Notes under the pieces: model-generated
What the model saw: the letters and a program-made list of their open reading frames with translations, nothing else
What the model was told of the DNA's origin: nothing
Database searches by the model: none
Shown here: piece by piece, positions 37,583 to 49,784 of the stretch
How the letters are laid out: every line of letters begins with the position of its first letter
How positions within the stretch are numbered: the first letter of the stretch is position 1
Source of the DNA: Stemphylium vesicarium
Lineage: Eukaryota; Ascomycota; Dothideomycetes; Pleosporales; Pleosporaceae
NCBI GenBank assembly: GCA_004380135.1
Contig: QXCR01000080.1
Coordinates: 1 to 64,000, forward strand
Reading direction: 5' to 3'
DNA: 64,000 bases
Program-made: the position numbers and the translations under genes

Positions 37583-40500
37583 ATGGCCTTACCGGCACTG
37601 CAACAGACTGACTTCCCTGCACCGGGCTCCCCTGCCGAAGGCAAACGCGACCTTTTGCCCGGTGGTGCAGGTCCAGAGACGGCAAAACGGCGCGCAGATG
37701 ATTCGCGCCGCCTGCGACGGGTCAAGGACTCGAGAGAACAGCTGAAGAGCAGGACGAGAGCGCGCGGCACCAGCAACGCAACCATCGACACGACGGCGAG
37801 CAGCTCTACGCAAGCTGGCCGCTCCTATACGGTAGCGAATGTGCACAACGGCGTCATATACCTGAGGTACGCCAACGACCCGGCCAGTCCATCCCCCTCC
37901 TTTCCATCCCTTTTGCCTTGACCCGAGGCTGTTTTTCTTGCTGCGAGTGCACGTAGGACGAGCCTGTGATGGGGGGTGGTGTGTGGGTGCATCGCCGTGC
38001 CAGCAAACATCATAGGGAAGGGAGCATCCCGTCCTGCGCCTCCAGTCTCTGGCCCATGTCCAACGACACCATCCCTACAGCGCACTCGCGCGCCACAGCA
38101 CAGCGCAGACTGACACGATGAACGCAGGCCTGTAGTCCGCACCGGCAACCAGCGCGGCCGCCCTCAGCCAGATCCATTCGTCTTCCCGCCACAGACACCA
38201 CCCGACAGCGCAACCCGCGACAAGCTGCGCCCGCTGAGCAATGAGTGGGAGCAAAGCCTCTACGGGTCAAGAACACCGCACTCGGAGCCTACACCACCGC
38301 TGCCAGCCGAGGGCAATGCCTTCGCCCACCACCGACCAGCAGATTCCACTGGACGCCCGCTCGCCCACGTGCGCTCGCACTCTTTCTCCACTGCCGACGA
38401 GCACACGACGGCCCTCGCCAACGAACCCGGCACCTTCAAGGTGGTGATCGAGCGCCCGTCGCATGGCCGCCCCAAGACAGCAGACACATCGTCATTTCCG
38501 CTGTTGCAGGTCCCTATTCCGCATTACCGCTTGGGCACTCCGCGTTTCAGCACCCGCGGGACTGCCGACCTGCGCAGCTCCGTCTACACACGAACCTCGG
38601 GCGTCGAAGATTTCGCAAACTCCCTCCTGACCCCACAGCGAGGGGCCAGCCAGTCGTTCCTCTCGGGACCCTCGTCTCGCCCCCGATCAGACGCCTTCTC
38701 CCCCGTACCACACCGATTCCGTGCCACCATGGACCGCCCGCCAATGTCTGCCTCTGGGCCATCGTCTGCGCGCGTCTCGCAAGCCCCCATTGGTCCCAGA
38801 CTCTACGATGCGCTCACTACCAACCCCGACGACAGGACCGTTGTACGCTTCAATGCCGAGGGCGACATCCTCGCAGCCACGCCTTCACGGTTAGTCGCCC
38901 ACATCACCTCCCCAAGCTTCCTCGACTACGAATTGCTGTCCGACTTCTTCCTCACCTTCCGCGCCTTCTTGTGCACTCGAGATCTTGTCGCCTACCTCAT
39001 TTCTCGATTGCGCTGGGCCGTTGACCGTCAGGATGACTTTGGTCGGATTGTCCGTGTGCGCACATTCGTAGCCCTTCGCCATTGGATCCTGAATTACTTT
39101 GTCGACGACTTCATGCCCTTTTACCGACTGCGAATCAACTTCTGCGACCTGGTCAACAGCCTGTACAGCGATCTAAGAGCCCGAGAAGACGGAGGTGGAG
39201 GAGACATCAAAATCGTTGGTGAGTTGAAGAAATGCTGGAGACGGACTTGTGCTTTGTACTGGGAGACGGACGATCAAATTGGCCAGAACTTTGCAGACGA
39301 CCCATTGCTTCCAGGTGGAGACGACGGCTCAGAAATGGCATTCGAGGAGCCCCCTCCTGTTCAGCCGCCACCCAGCACACCACCACGGGCGAATGTACGA
39401 GACACGAAAGAAACTATCGGATCAAATCCAAGCGATCACTTCGCCAGCCGGCACATGGACTGGGCGCAAAGAGTACGCCATACGCCGCAAAACTCGATGA
39501 GCTCGCCTTACATCCCATCCCAGGAGTATGAGACTGCCCAGGTGCCACTATCGCCCGCAAGCGAGCATAGCATGCACGTCTTATCCTGTTCTATTCCCAT
39601 GAGGGGGATGAACAAACACGACCAGACTATCGAGCTACCTCTGTACCCACACCCCGTACCAGTCGCCAATCCAGTTCCTACTGGCACCGCCCGTCTAACA
39701 GCCAGCCCCCAGCAGCCAGCATCCTTGAAGAACAACCACCGCTCGTCCCATGCCCACAAACGCAGTGGTAGTTTCTCGGATGCCCTCAGAGACAGCAGAG
39801 CACCATTGTCGATCCCCAAGAACGCGCCCATCGACTATGCCGCATCTGCTGTGGCAAACATGCCTGGCACTCTCGTACGCGGTGGACTCATCCAACCAAA
39901 CACCCCTTATTTCGAAGTCAAGGCTCTCCAGACCCCACGATCTCAATACGTAAAAGAGTCCGAAGACACGGACATGCACGAATTCCAAAGACCAGGGCAA
40001 GCGAACCCGCCAGGCATGAAAAAGATCTTTGGCAGTGTACGGCGTGCTTTGAGCACTCGGCAGCAAATGACTGGAAGCCCCCAGTTGGGTGGGCCTGGAC
40101 AACAGCGACAGTCGCCATATATGCGATCTTCGAACCCGGGTACAGCTTCTACAATCTCAGTTTCGGCAGGAGTACAAAAGCGACGGACTGCTAGACTCAA
40201 GTCCCAGGTACGGGTCGATTATCTAGCAGCCACGGTGGCCGAGAGTTTCCGATTAGCAGTTCAGGAGCAGCTTGAAAGTGAGCACCATGAACTATACGGC
40301 GGAGTACCCCCTGGTCTGGGAGGCTTTGAATTCGAATTCGAGAGGCGTGGTACCCCCACCCAAAACGACCACCAACAATCACGTCGGAACCCAGACCCTC
40401 GCGTGCATAGCGCCATCACCAGTGGCAGCAAATCTATAGTCATCATCGACGACACTGGTGCGCCACCGCTGCCCACAGCGGGGCCTCTACCAGCTGAACT

Positions 40501-42960
40501 TGACAAGGCGACGATAAAGTCGGACAATCACCAACGGGGTGCTCCCATTGACGCACGCCTGGCTAGTGACGCTACCCCGATACAGAATTCTGATCTTTAC
40601 GATGATCCTGAGCCTCAGCCTGTGATTGAAGACTACCGCAGCTCGCGCACCTCCACCAGGCGTCCCAACACAGGAGAACGGCGGTCCATGTCCGCAGGTC
40701 CCGAGGGGATGCATTCTTTTCGGCGCAAGGGTTCGGCCAGGAACTCTTTGGCACGAGTAGCGTCTCTTCGTCGTCATGCTTCCTACAACAGTGGGCTCAG
40801 CCGACGCCGAGGACCTGCAAGTATCGCTACATTTCAGACAATGTCGTCAGACAATGACCCTTTCTTTCTTGACCGCCAGCCGGCAGTTGAAGCTGCTGGG
40901 CCTGCGCGGCAGCTTCGTCGACGGCCAGGTGGCGATCTCCGCGCTGCAGACAACATCCACGATCTCGAGCATGTGCCACGTCCACATTCTACCGGCTCGG
41001 TCTCGAACCAGACACATTCCGTAGCAAACTCTGTAATTCTACGTTCCGACCGTTACGTCGACTCGGAACCGGATTTCCGGCGCAGAATCGAAGGCCCACC
41101 TGAAGCGGAAACCCCCAAGAAGCCTATCTCATTGGTGGATACACATTCATCTCAACCCAACCTCAGGCCTTCATTCGAAGCCGAAGTAGCAAAGCTTGCT
41201 GCATTACCAGACGATACAGATGACGAAGGCGGCGTGGAGTCCGCACTGATGAAGCTAGAAGGGCGTTACGAGAAGAAGTCACCCAGTCTACCTTCGCAAA
41301 GAACCACGATCGACTTGGGAGAACATCAGGCACTCCAAAACTTTGAACAAAGTTCTCGTCCTACAACCTCCGAGCAGGAAGATCGTGCTGCAACTGATGA
41401 CGTCTTCCATCGCCCATTAGCACCTCCTGAAACAGACGGTCAAGGCATGTACCGGTTGTCAGCTGAGAACTTCAACGGTCGTGTGCCTCCTGTAAACTCT
41501 GTTGGTGAGTCGACTGACTCTTACTCTTCCATACCCCTTCTCGACCGGGGCTTCAGTGGAATCACAACTCCACAGCGAGGAAACACATTTGAGACAATGA
41601 GATCTTCGGCTAAGCCATCGCCCCTGCAATTTGGCAGTATCTCACCACAATCCGCTGCCCGTCCACCCGGTACATCTTCCTCGATGGATTCGTCTATGGA
41701 ATACGTTGTGGAAACGGACAGCATGAGACGCATACCCACTGGCGGAACCCTGCCAGCACATTCCTATGCCCGCGAGTCTTTCCTACTAGATGAGGATGAG
41801 GATCTCAGTGATATGGGTTCTACACCTGGCGCCAACTCGGCACACAACAGCCATGGTGTTCGCAGCTTCTTCGATGACGAGCCAGCGACTCCTGAAGATG
41901 ACGCAGACATTTTACCCACCCACCTCATGCGCCATCCACCTACTCCACCTCCTACAGCCCCTCGATTGAACGAGCCTTTATCCAATTCAACAGTATTCGA
42001 CAGGGGACTCCCAACACCAGGTCTCACACCAACCGTTTCTCATGCCAACCCACACGGATCCCCTCAAATCGGTCGTCCTACAGGTTCTCCGGTGGAACCG
42101 CAAAATCTCAACCAGCCTGCGCCTCCTGCCAAGACTGCACATTTGCCTTTTATTCTGGCATATGACTCCGAGGTGCTCGCTCAGCAATTCACCATCGTCG
42201 AGAAAGACGCATTGGACGAGATCGACTGGAAAGAGCTCATTGATTTGCGTTGGAAGCAATCTTCTCCGCAGATTCGTGACTGGGTACAATACCTACGAAC
42301 AGAAGAAGCCAGAGGTGTCGATGTTGTCATTGCGCGCTTCAATTTGGTGGTCAAGTGGGTCGTATCGGAGTGCCTTCTTACTGAGGACGTACACGAACGT
42401 GCCAGATGTATTACAAAATACATCCACATCGCGACCCATGCGCGACGATACCGCAACTACGCCACCATGTACCAAATCGCGATTGCGCTGATTTCGAACG
42501 ACATTTCGAGCCTCAAGAAAACGTGGGCCTTGGTTCCCGCAGCGGAGATGCTTGTCATGACGGAGCTGGAGGCGCTAGTCCAGCCTTTGAAGAACTTTCA
42601 CAACCTGCGTCTCGAGATGGAAACAGCAACCGTCGAAGACGGCTGTATTCCGTTCATTGGTGAGTACAGTGCTGGCAATGATTGAATGAAGACTAACAAC
42701 AACTAGGCGTCTACACTCGCGATCTCATCTACAACGCGCAAAAGCCCGCATTCATTGACGCACCACCAGTGGACGGTGAGCGTCTTGTCAACTTCGACCG
42801 CCACCACACTGCCGCCACCATCGTCAAGAACCTCCTCCGTCTCCTCGAGGCCAGCTCCAAATATACGTTCAAAGTTGAACCACATATCATCAGCAGATGT
42901 CTCTGGCTTGCTGCGCTGAGTGACGAAGAAATCACCAAGCGCAGCCGCCAGTGTGAATGA
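37583..42960 (+). CDS. LTE1: Ras-family guanine nucleotide exchange factor, LTE1-like
   Basis: Activates a Ras-type GTPase; in yeast LTE1 acts in mitotic exit and growth polarity. Exons 37583..37866, 38128..42659 and 42707..42960 give 1689 residues; the 261-bp first intron is long for this window. A disordered N-terminus leads to the RasGEF N-terminal domain (about 320-440, RTVVRFNAEGDILAATPSRL then DFFLTFRAFLC). About 950 residues of Ser/Pro-rich, probably phosphorylated linker follow. The catalytic Cdc25-type RasGEF domain is at the C-terminus (about 1420-1689: EVLAQQFTIVEKDALDEIDW, NLRLEMETATVEDGCIPFIG, then VYTRDLIYNAQKP across the last intron). The domain layout fits LTE1 better than Cdc25, which has an SH3 domain not seen here. 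Confidence 0.87.
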
Positions 42961-43797
42961 TTAGATACCCTGGGACTCTGCTTATCTTTTCTCCCGGCGT
43001 TCAAGCGAGCTAAACCTTCGTTTTGGGCTTTCCTTATCTCTTTACTAATACCCACTCCGCGCACTGTTAGCGCTGCATCAACCCGACACGATGTCACGAC
43101 TCTACCATATCATATCATCCACCAGTTGTTTTGCATATACTCGGTCCTTTGTGGCCACGACGGGACCTGTACTATTTACTCGTTAAGATGTAATAGCTCA
43201 TGTGGGCGGAGACATTGTTGTAATTTTGAGCGCTTAGTATTCTAGTACAGAAGGGCATTGTGTAGTGAGGCGTTTTATATCACGAGCGCATGTACAGACC
43301 AGGAACTTATTGTAGTCTTAAATCAAATGTCATAAATAGTATATCACAACTTACACTTTGTCTATTTCATAGATATTTTTTTCGCTGGCTGTCAATGTCA
43401 GTCTCGGGAAGCGGCAGATGCCGTGGCTGAACCTCGCCAGGGTCGTGTTTGGCGCAAGGCTGATTCAGAGACCAAGTGGGGCAAGGTTCACGCGACGCGA
43501 CCGACTGTGGAGACTGCAGCAGGTGGTCAGCCTCATGATGGTCTCAGCCACAACTTCCACACACCCTTTGCACTGTCAGGCGTCCATGATGACGACCCAC
43601 TACCACCATTGTCCGCCGTGACATAGTCATTGCCCTTTTCCGTCCCATGTGTTACCTTATATTCCCTGGGGCGTTGTTTGCTTGTCGCACCGGATCGTTG
43701 TTGCATATTTCATCCTCCGTTGGCCAACCTTGAATGAGGCCGAAGTAAGCCAAGGCCCCCGCAAAACCAAGCAACCGAAAGAAACTCCTGGCGCAGA
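42961..43797. other. Intergenic spacer
   Basis: 837 bp between two plus-strand genes. The first part is AT-rich (43160-43390) and probably 3' UTR; the rest is promoter. Nothing else is recognised. Confidence 0.5.
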
Positions 43798-46349
43798 ATG
43801 TCTAACATGCGAGTTTCCAACTCGGGGGCGCTACCGCCCATTACTGTAGAGGATACAGCGACGGGCGAAGGGCCATTGCCGAGTCCTGACCCTGACAACA
43901 TGGATGGTAAGTTCTCCCGGGAAGACAGAAAGACTTGGGGTGGAACGATGTAGTATGGGTAGCTTATGGAAGCTGGCTGGAGGAGCTATTGGCCCCGGAG
44001 GCACCATGGTGGTTGCCGGTTGGGTTGCGCTGGCAAAACCTTGGAAGGCCGCAAATCGCTACTAGAGACAAGCGCTGACCTCTAAAACAGCTCCACGAGC
44101 TTTTACCACGTCTACGCGCGAATCCATCGACCGCGGAACCTCCCAGCCACAACCCCACAAAGATCGCAAGGCTACCTTTGCCCATCGTCGCAAGCACAGC
44201 CCAAACCTTGAATGGCGTCAACCGTGGACCAAAGACAGCTGGCAGCAAGGTCGCGTGCTGCTCATAGACTATGTTGCTACAGAGCACTCCGACGGTAGAA
44301 GGAAGATCATAGCACAGGAATTCTGCGACATCGACAGTCTACGCCGGTTCTACCGCAAGGAAGACCTCGCGACCCAATCAGCCCTACGCGTCATTCACGT
44401 CCAGAACGCCAGTTGGGCAACGCGCTACCTCCTCCGCAAGTTCAACATCGATTCCAATGACGACCTTGTGGGCACAAACTTTGGCCGCTGGGCGAGCTAT
44501 GAAAAGCCCCAACAGCGTGGCGGCAAGCCTGTGCTGAATGGCAGGACCTTCCGTGCTTCACACGACCCTTGGCGTGGGATATCACGTGCGTCCTTTGGTG
44601 CTGACTATCTTAAGTCGTACGATAGGAACACCCACATACCATTTCCTGGTAGCCATAAGTCTATCATGGAACTTAACCACTATGACGAGGACGATCAACC
44701 AAGATATGGATATGACGTATATGTGCAACGACTGAGTGTCTATGTGCAATTGAGCGATGGGATGGCGGGGCAGGCTGTTGACCCCGACATACCGAATCCA
44801 TATAACGACGAGGCATGGGAAGCGTACATGCGCCTGAAGAAGAGCTATGGTAATGTCGACGCGAATGAGCACCAGGAAAAGTATATCCCGAAGCTCAGAT
44901 CCTTGGATAATGGGAATACAATTATTCTTTTCGAAAACTCTGTCACTGGTTCGGTTAAGGATACTCTTATTGGTGCAAGACAAGAGCTCGAATCAAGATG
45001 GAGGCGTCTATCGTTCTATCTGCCTCCGGAAGATAATGATGAGACGTTGACGGCGGAGTGCATGGACTTCATACTCCAGGACGTATTCAAAGCACTGGCG
45101 TATAACTGGCAAAAGTTTGTTGGTCTTTGCGAGACGCATGTAGGAATTTTGGAAGACAAGAGTAAGACTTCAAGCCCACATTCTTCTGTCACAGCTTTGC
45201 TAAAGAATTAGTCTACGAAAACCCCGCTGACGAGTCGCGCGCTCCCGAGCTTTGGAAAAACAGTGCCCAGTGGCTCAAGGTTGAGCGTCTCATATACATC
45301 CATCTCGACGTCGTCAAAGAAATGGTTACTCACCTGCACGACCTCACTGGCGCCGATGCTAAGGGTTCAACACCTTGGCTAGGCTCCGTCCCAGATGAAA
45401 TCGAAAAGTTGACTGGACAATGGGAAAGAGATGTTATGCTACCTACCTCGTCCTTGTCCGATCTCATGTATAAAAGTGTTGGCATTAGAGATGCTCGTCA
45501 CTCGCTACAATTGGGGCTGAGCATGTGGCGTTTGAGTTGGATAACGTTCATGTGAGTCACAGATGCTACTACACCTGAGCTGGTTAGACTAACTTCTGCA
45601 GTTTCCTTCCCCTCACATTCACAGTCGGTTTCTTCGGCATGAACGTCTCAACCTTTGAGTCGAACCCCGATCTCAAATGGTGGTTCATAGTCTCCGTACC
45701 CGTCCTCGTTGTTGTCCTCGTCCTCTGGTATGGTGTCAAACACAACCTCGCGAGCCAGCGTCAGAACCCCATGCGTCGCGGCGTTTACGAATCCCTGTAC
45801 CATGAATTGGCCACTGATCACTCAACACTGTGGACTAGAGGCGGTCCGCGCGAAGACGTAATACCAGTTGGATGGTGGGCTGGTGTAAAGTGGCGGCTAC
45901 TAAGGAGCTGGTTCGGCGGGGACAAGCTGAAGCTCGGCAAAGATTACAATCCCGCGATGGAGGAGTTTGGTACTTGGTCGAGGACGAAACGTTACCTTGC
46001 GCGTCGCTGGCTGGGCGAGCTAGCTGTCATGCCTCTTCCCCAGTCCAACCCCAGTCGATCAGGCGCGTCTTCAAATGCTTCATCGCACTCTCTCGACAAA
46101 GAGCTCGGTGCTGTCGGTGAGCTACTCAACTTTGCGACGCCGGTGGCAGTTGCAGAATTGAATCCCAAGGCTGCGAGCCAGCTTCAGCAAAGGGTACCTG
46201 TCGAGAGACTACGCAGCTTGAGTCCGAAGGGGGAGAGATCTGTGAGTAGAGGAAGTCGCACGAGTAGCGATGGCGGGATTATGGTAGAGGAGGAGAGGGC
46301 TGTGGAGATTGAGATGGAAAGAGTACCTAGATTGGATGTGCCGAGGTGA
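43798..46349 (+). CDS. CorA-family (Mg2+/divalent metal) transporter-like protein
   Basis: Exons 43798..43906, 44091..45161, 45212..45551 and 45602..46349 give 755 residues. A long soluble N-terminal domain (about 1-480) ends in helices leading to two C-terminal membrane segments. The first (about 505-525) ends VGFFGMNVSTFE, containing the GMN signature of the CorA pore loop; the second is WWFIVSVPVLVVVLVLWYG. A cytoplasmic tail of about 190 residues, rich in Ser and charged residues, follows. CorA proteins are pentameric channels for Mg2+ or other divalent ions; this fungal subgroup has little functional data. The GMN motif and helix pair make the superfamily sure; the ion is unproven. Confidence 0.85.
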
Positions 46350-47366
46350 GATGGAGGCTTATAGTATAGTTGATGTATTATTAATCATGTTGTGCCGCTG
46401 AATCCAAGCTGAAGGCCGACCCTCATTTACTTGATCTCAACATGTTAAACACAGTGTAAGGAAATGAAGCCCGGGGCCTCTTTCAGCTTGGTACTGGCTA
46501 AGCCTCGGGATGATGGTCACGAACCAAGGACTTGAGTGCCTCCCCTTCCCAGGCGTCGGTGGATAGGTTTGTAATACTAGTGGCTTGATTGGTGCGTATG
46601 ATTAGAAGAGTGGAGGTGTCTCCACACCCCGCAACTCCAACTCCGGCGCTACTCGTCACTCCCGACAAACGCTCATATCGCGCATATGCCTTTTGGCTTT
46701 GTCCAAGACGTTGCTTAGCTTTCTTAGAGTTTACAAGCATCATTCTAACATTCGGACCCGCGCCTGACACCCATATACTAACAGCTATTGGGCTGTAAAG
46801 TCCCAGAGCAACTTGGGAAGAGCGTGACCGCCAAGCACGGCTACTACCCCATGTTCACAAGAGGGGCTTAGCGACACGGAGACGGCGTGAACGGAGTGCG
46901 AACGTTCTAGGTTGGCAGGGGTAACATTGCCGGCGCCCGTGGGCCAGCGCTGGAAGCGATAGCTATAGGACATACCGAGACAGCAACAGAATAAAGTATT
47001 AGGATTTGCACGCGAGTCGACGAGGCACTGGGTAGAATCTTTGAGTGCTGATACTGTCAATTCAGAAATCTACTCATTGCGTCGTTACTCATCATTTATC
47101 ACGAATATAGATAAGAAGTTCCACACGACAAATCCTACATGTTTTCGCGGTTTCATTCAAGCTCGATAAGCACGTACCCTACGAGTCGTCCGTACAACCC
47201 CCATGTCTAATCAGTCGCGCTACAGACCGGGCCGGTGCAATGCTTATCTGGAGCAAACAAGGGGCAACCATCTTCCAATCACCTTGCCGGCCAATGTCTT
47301 GTAGCACTCACTCTGTCCTGCATAAAACGAAGCGTATCATGAACGGCGTCCAGTAAAAGTGTTGTC
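46350..47366. other. Spacer between the CorA-like gene and the transporter cluster
   Basis: 1 kb with no supported gene. The last 150 bp hold the promoter of the UNC93-like gene, including the shared 11-bp motif at 47226. Confidence 0.55.
47226..47236. promoter_or_regulatory. Candidate operator ACCGGGCCGGT (copy 1)
   Basis: Near-perfect palindrome: ACCGG and CCGGT arms with one central G. It lies 131 bp before the UNC93-like start codon. It holds inverted CGG/CCG triplets, as Zn2Cys6 proteins often bind. The identical 11-mer recurs at 49527 and, inverted, at 55479. Confidence 0.6.
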
Positions 47367-49091
47367 ATGGATTACTCGCAAACCAAAGACATCAAAGACG
47401 CCAAAGTGAAGAACACGGAGAATGATGGCGGCGAGGACATCGCCCTGGGGTCGCAGGAAGAAGTCATGGATTACGACTTTCTGCGATCCTGGAAATGGTC
47501 GACTTTATATCGGAGCGTGCTGTTTCAGATGGTGATGTTTGGAGCGTAAGTAACCCTCTCCAAGACTGATATCGATATTCTGAATAAGATCAAGGCTTTC
47601 GCTGGTTGGCCCTGCCATGGGTGATGCCATATCCAACTTAGGTGGAGGTGGACTGTCTACGCCATGGCTAGCGAATCTTGCGAATTCGTTGAGTTACGCC
47701 ATGAGCTTTATCAGTACTATCCTCGGAGGTCCCATCATCAACAGGATAGGGATCAAATGGGCGTGCTTCATTGCGGCTCTTACGATGCCCCTTCAAGGAT
47801 CTGCGTACTATGTCAACGCTAGATTTGGCATCGAGTGGTACCTTCTCGCATCCAATGTACGAACATCCCCCAACCTTTCAAAGGAAACATACTGATGAGG
47901 TCAGGTCATCAACGGTCTAGCGGGCGGGTTCCTTTACGTCGGTGAAACGACGGCAATGTTGTGCTATCCACGACCCGAAGAGAAAGGGCTTTATCTCGGT
48001 GAGCATCTAGAAGCGATATGAACAATGATCACTTTACTAACCTCTGATAGGCATCTGGTCGGCAATGCGAAGCTCCGGAAGCTTGATCGGTGGCGCGATA
48101 AACTTCTCCACGAACTCAGACAGAGCTTCAGCTGGAGGCATCGCGTGGTCGACGTATCTGATCTTCGTTGCATTCGGTACGTGAAACATACTCAGGCATC
48201 TCCTTTCAATATACAGTTATTGACAGATTGTAGAATGCACCGGAGTCATTTGGGCACTGTTGCTATCACCTACACCCAAAGTGCGTCGTCGCGATGGCAG
48301 CAAGGTCGCCATGTCAGGGAGGGTCACTTGGAAGCAAGAATTTGTTGCACTATGGAATTATCTACACAGCAATAAGGTCTGGCTGATCTTCCTGCCTTCC
48401 TTCTACTCTTTCTTCTACGGAGGCACAATGGGTACCTATCTCTCGCTACACTTTTCGGTCCGCGCACGCGCTCTTTCGTCTTTTCTCATCCGTATGTATT
48501 GGCTCTCCGCACTACCAGCTATATACTAACTAGTACAGCCGCCATTACCATTCCTTCAGTCATCGTATTCGGTAAACTCCTAGATAGCCAGCGGTGGGCC
48601 CAGCGACCCAAGGCTTGGGCTGCATTCCTGCTATGGATCCTACCACAAACCGGTTGCTTCATCTGGGTTGCTTTCGAGTACCACTACCTCGGCGATAGAT
48701 CGGCGCTAGACTACGAAACGTAAGTGGTTCTGCAGACACACTCAGTGGGACTTCGACTAACTTCAACAATAGGGATTCTGGCAGATGGGCCAAGGCATAC
48801 GTCCCCTACCTCATTATCTTCGTGAGCGGCTACTGGACCCAATTGACACTGTACTGGATCCTCGGAACCTTTTCCAACGACATGGGCGATTCATCGCGGG
48901 TCGGAGGCTTGTTTCGTGCGTTTGAAACGGCGGGTCAGGCGGTTTCATATGGTCTGAGCTCTGCGAGTGGCATCGCCCCTGTGGTTTCCATCTATGTGAA
49001 CTGTGGGTTGTTGGTGCTTGTGGTGCCTAGCATGGTCATGTTGATTACCAAGATGCCCAGGAAGCCGTTGAGCAATGTCATCACTGAGTGA
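47367..49091 (+). CDS. UNC93-like major facilitator superfamily transporter
   Basis: Plasma-membrane carrier of 472 residues with about 11-12 predicted membrane segments. Seven exons: 47367..47545, 47595..47856, 47905..47998, 48051..48176, 48234..48491, 48539..48719 and 48773..49091; all introns are about 48-57 bp. A hydrophilic acidic N-terminus (about 1-45) precedes YRSVLFQMVMFGALSLVGPAMGDAISNLGGGG, the first helices of the DUF895/UNC93 family. The conserved GFLYVGETTAMLCYPRPEEKGLYLGIW and the SGYWTQLTLYWILGTFSND region near the C-terminus also match. Substrate unknown. It is the left member of the putative cluster, and the shared operator-like motif lies in its promoter. Confidence 0.85.
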
Positions 49092-49515
49092 GGTTTTATC
49101 GCGCGAGGCGCGGCTTAGAGGAAGGGTTGCAAAGGTGCGTGTTGCGAGCCGGAGTTCGAGAATGCCTCTTCAGGGCCTCGCTGTAGATAGCAATAATGAA
49201 GTTATTCGGAAGATGTATGCTCTACGCTATTTCGAAGCACGGCAGTGATCGCAAACCAGCACGTAAACATTCCCCTTCATGAAGACTGCAATGATCATAC
49301 AACTGGAATACATTGCGCTCTGACTACAACATTGTCTACTGCCCATCTAATCGTTCTCCCATAACGTTTTGCATCACATCTACACAAATACGCGAAATGG
49401 GTTCTTGGACCCTAAAAGCGCTTTCATCCTAACAAAAATCTCTTTTGAGTAATCGTACTGGACCGAATCGGTGTTGACTTGGTTGCTGGCAGAGTCAACT
49501 GGGTCCTTATCGGAG

Positions 49516-49536
49516 CCGGCCCGGCAACCGGGCCGG
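49516..49536. promoter_or_regulatory. Perfect inverted repeat with 9-bp arms
   Basis: Arms CCGGCCCGG and CCGGGCCGG flank a CAA loop, 248 bp before the oxidoreductase start. It overlaps the shared 11-mer (49527-49537). It could be a dimeric regulator site or a hairpin. Confidence 0.6.
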
Positions 49537-49537
49537 T
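49527..49537. promoter_or_regulatory. Candidate operator ACCGGGCCGGT (copy 2)
   Basis: The same 11-mer as at 47226 and in the same orientation, upstream of the first FAD oxidoreductase. Confidence 0.6.
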
Positions 49538-49784
49538 CGTCATTGCCTCATGATCACCGTCTCCTGCATACATCCAAAGCCAAGAAAGCAACTTTCCGGA
49601 GTTACGCGTCCTACCCGCCCGACTGAAGCACGCGAGATCTCTTTTCCGGGTAGAGCACGGTACAAAGTCCACCTGCCATGCGAATGACTAAGCGTGAGTA
49701 CCTACATAGCCCACCTTCCACCTAGCATAGTTCCGTAAAACTACCACCAGTATAAGCATATAATTGCCATCCTACCTCTCCAAC

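Larger units (their letters stand above)
49092..49784. other. Spacer with promoter of the first FAD oxidoreductase
   Basis: Holds the transporter 3' flank and the oxidoreductase promoter. Palindromic GC-rich sites cluster at 49462-49472 (ACCGA/TCGGT arms) and 49516-49537. Confidence 0.55.

Noticed and set aside
37032..37685. Minus-strand ORF of 217 codons
   Set aside because: Antisense to the Ras GEF leader and first exon; Arg/Pro/Ser-rich composition without domains.
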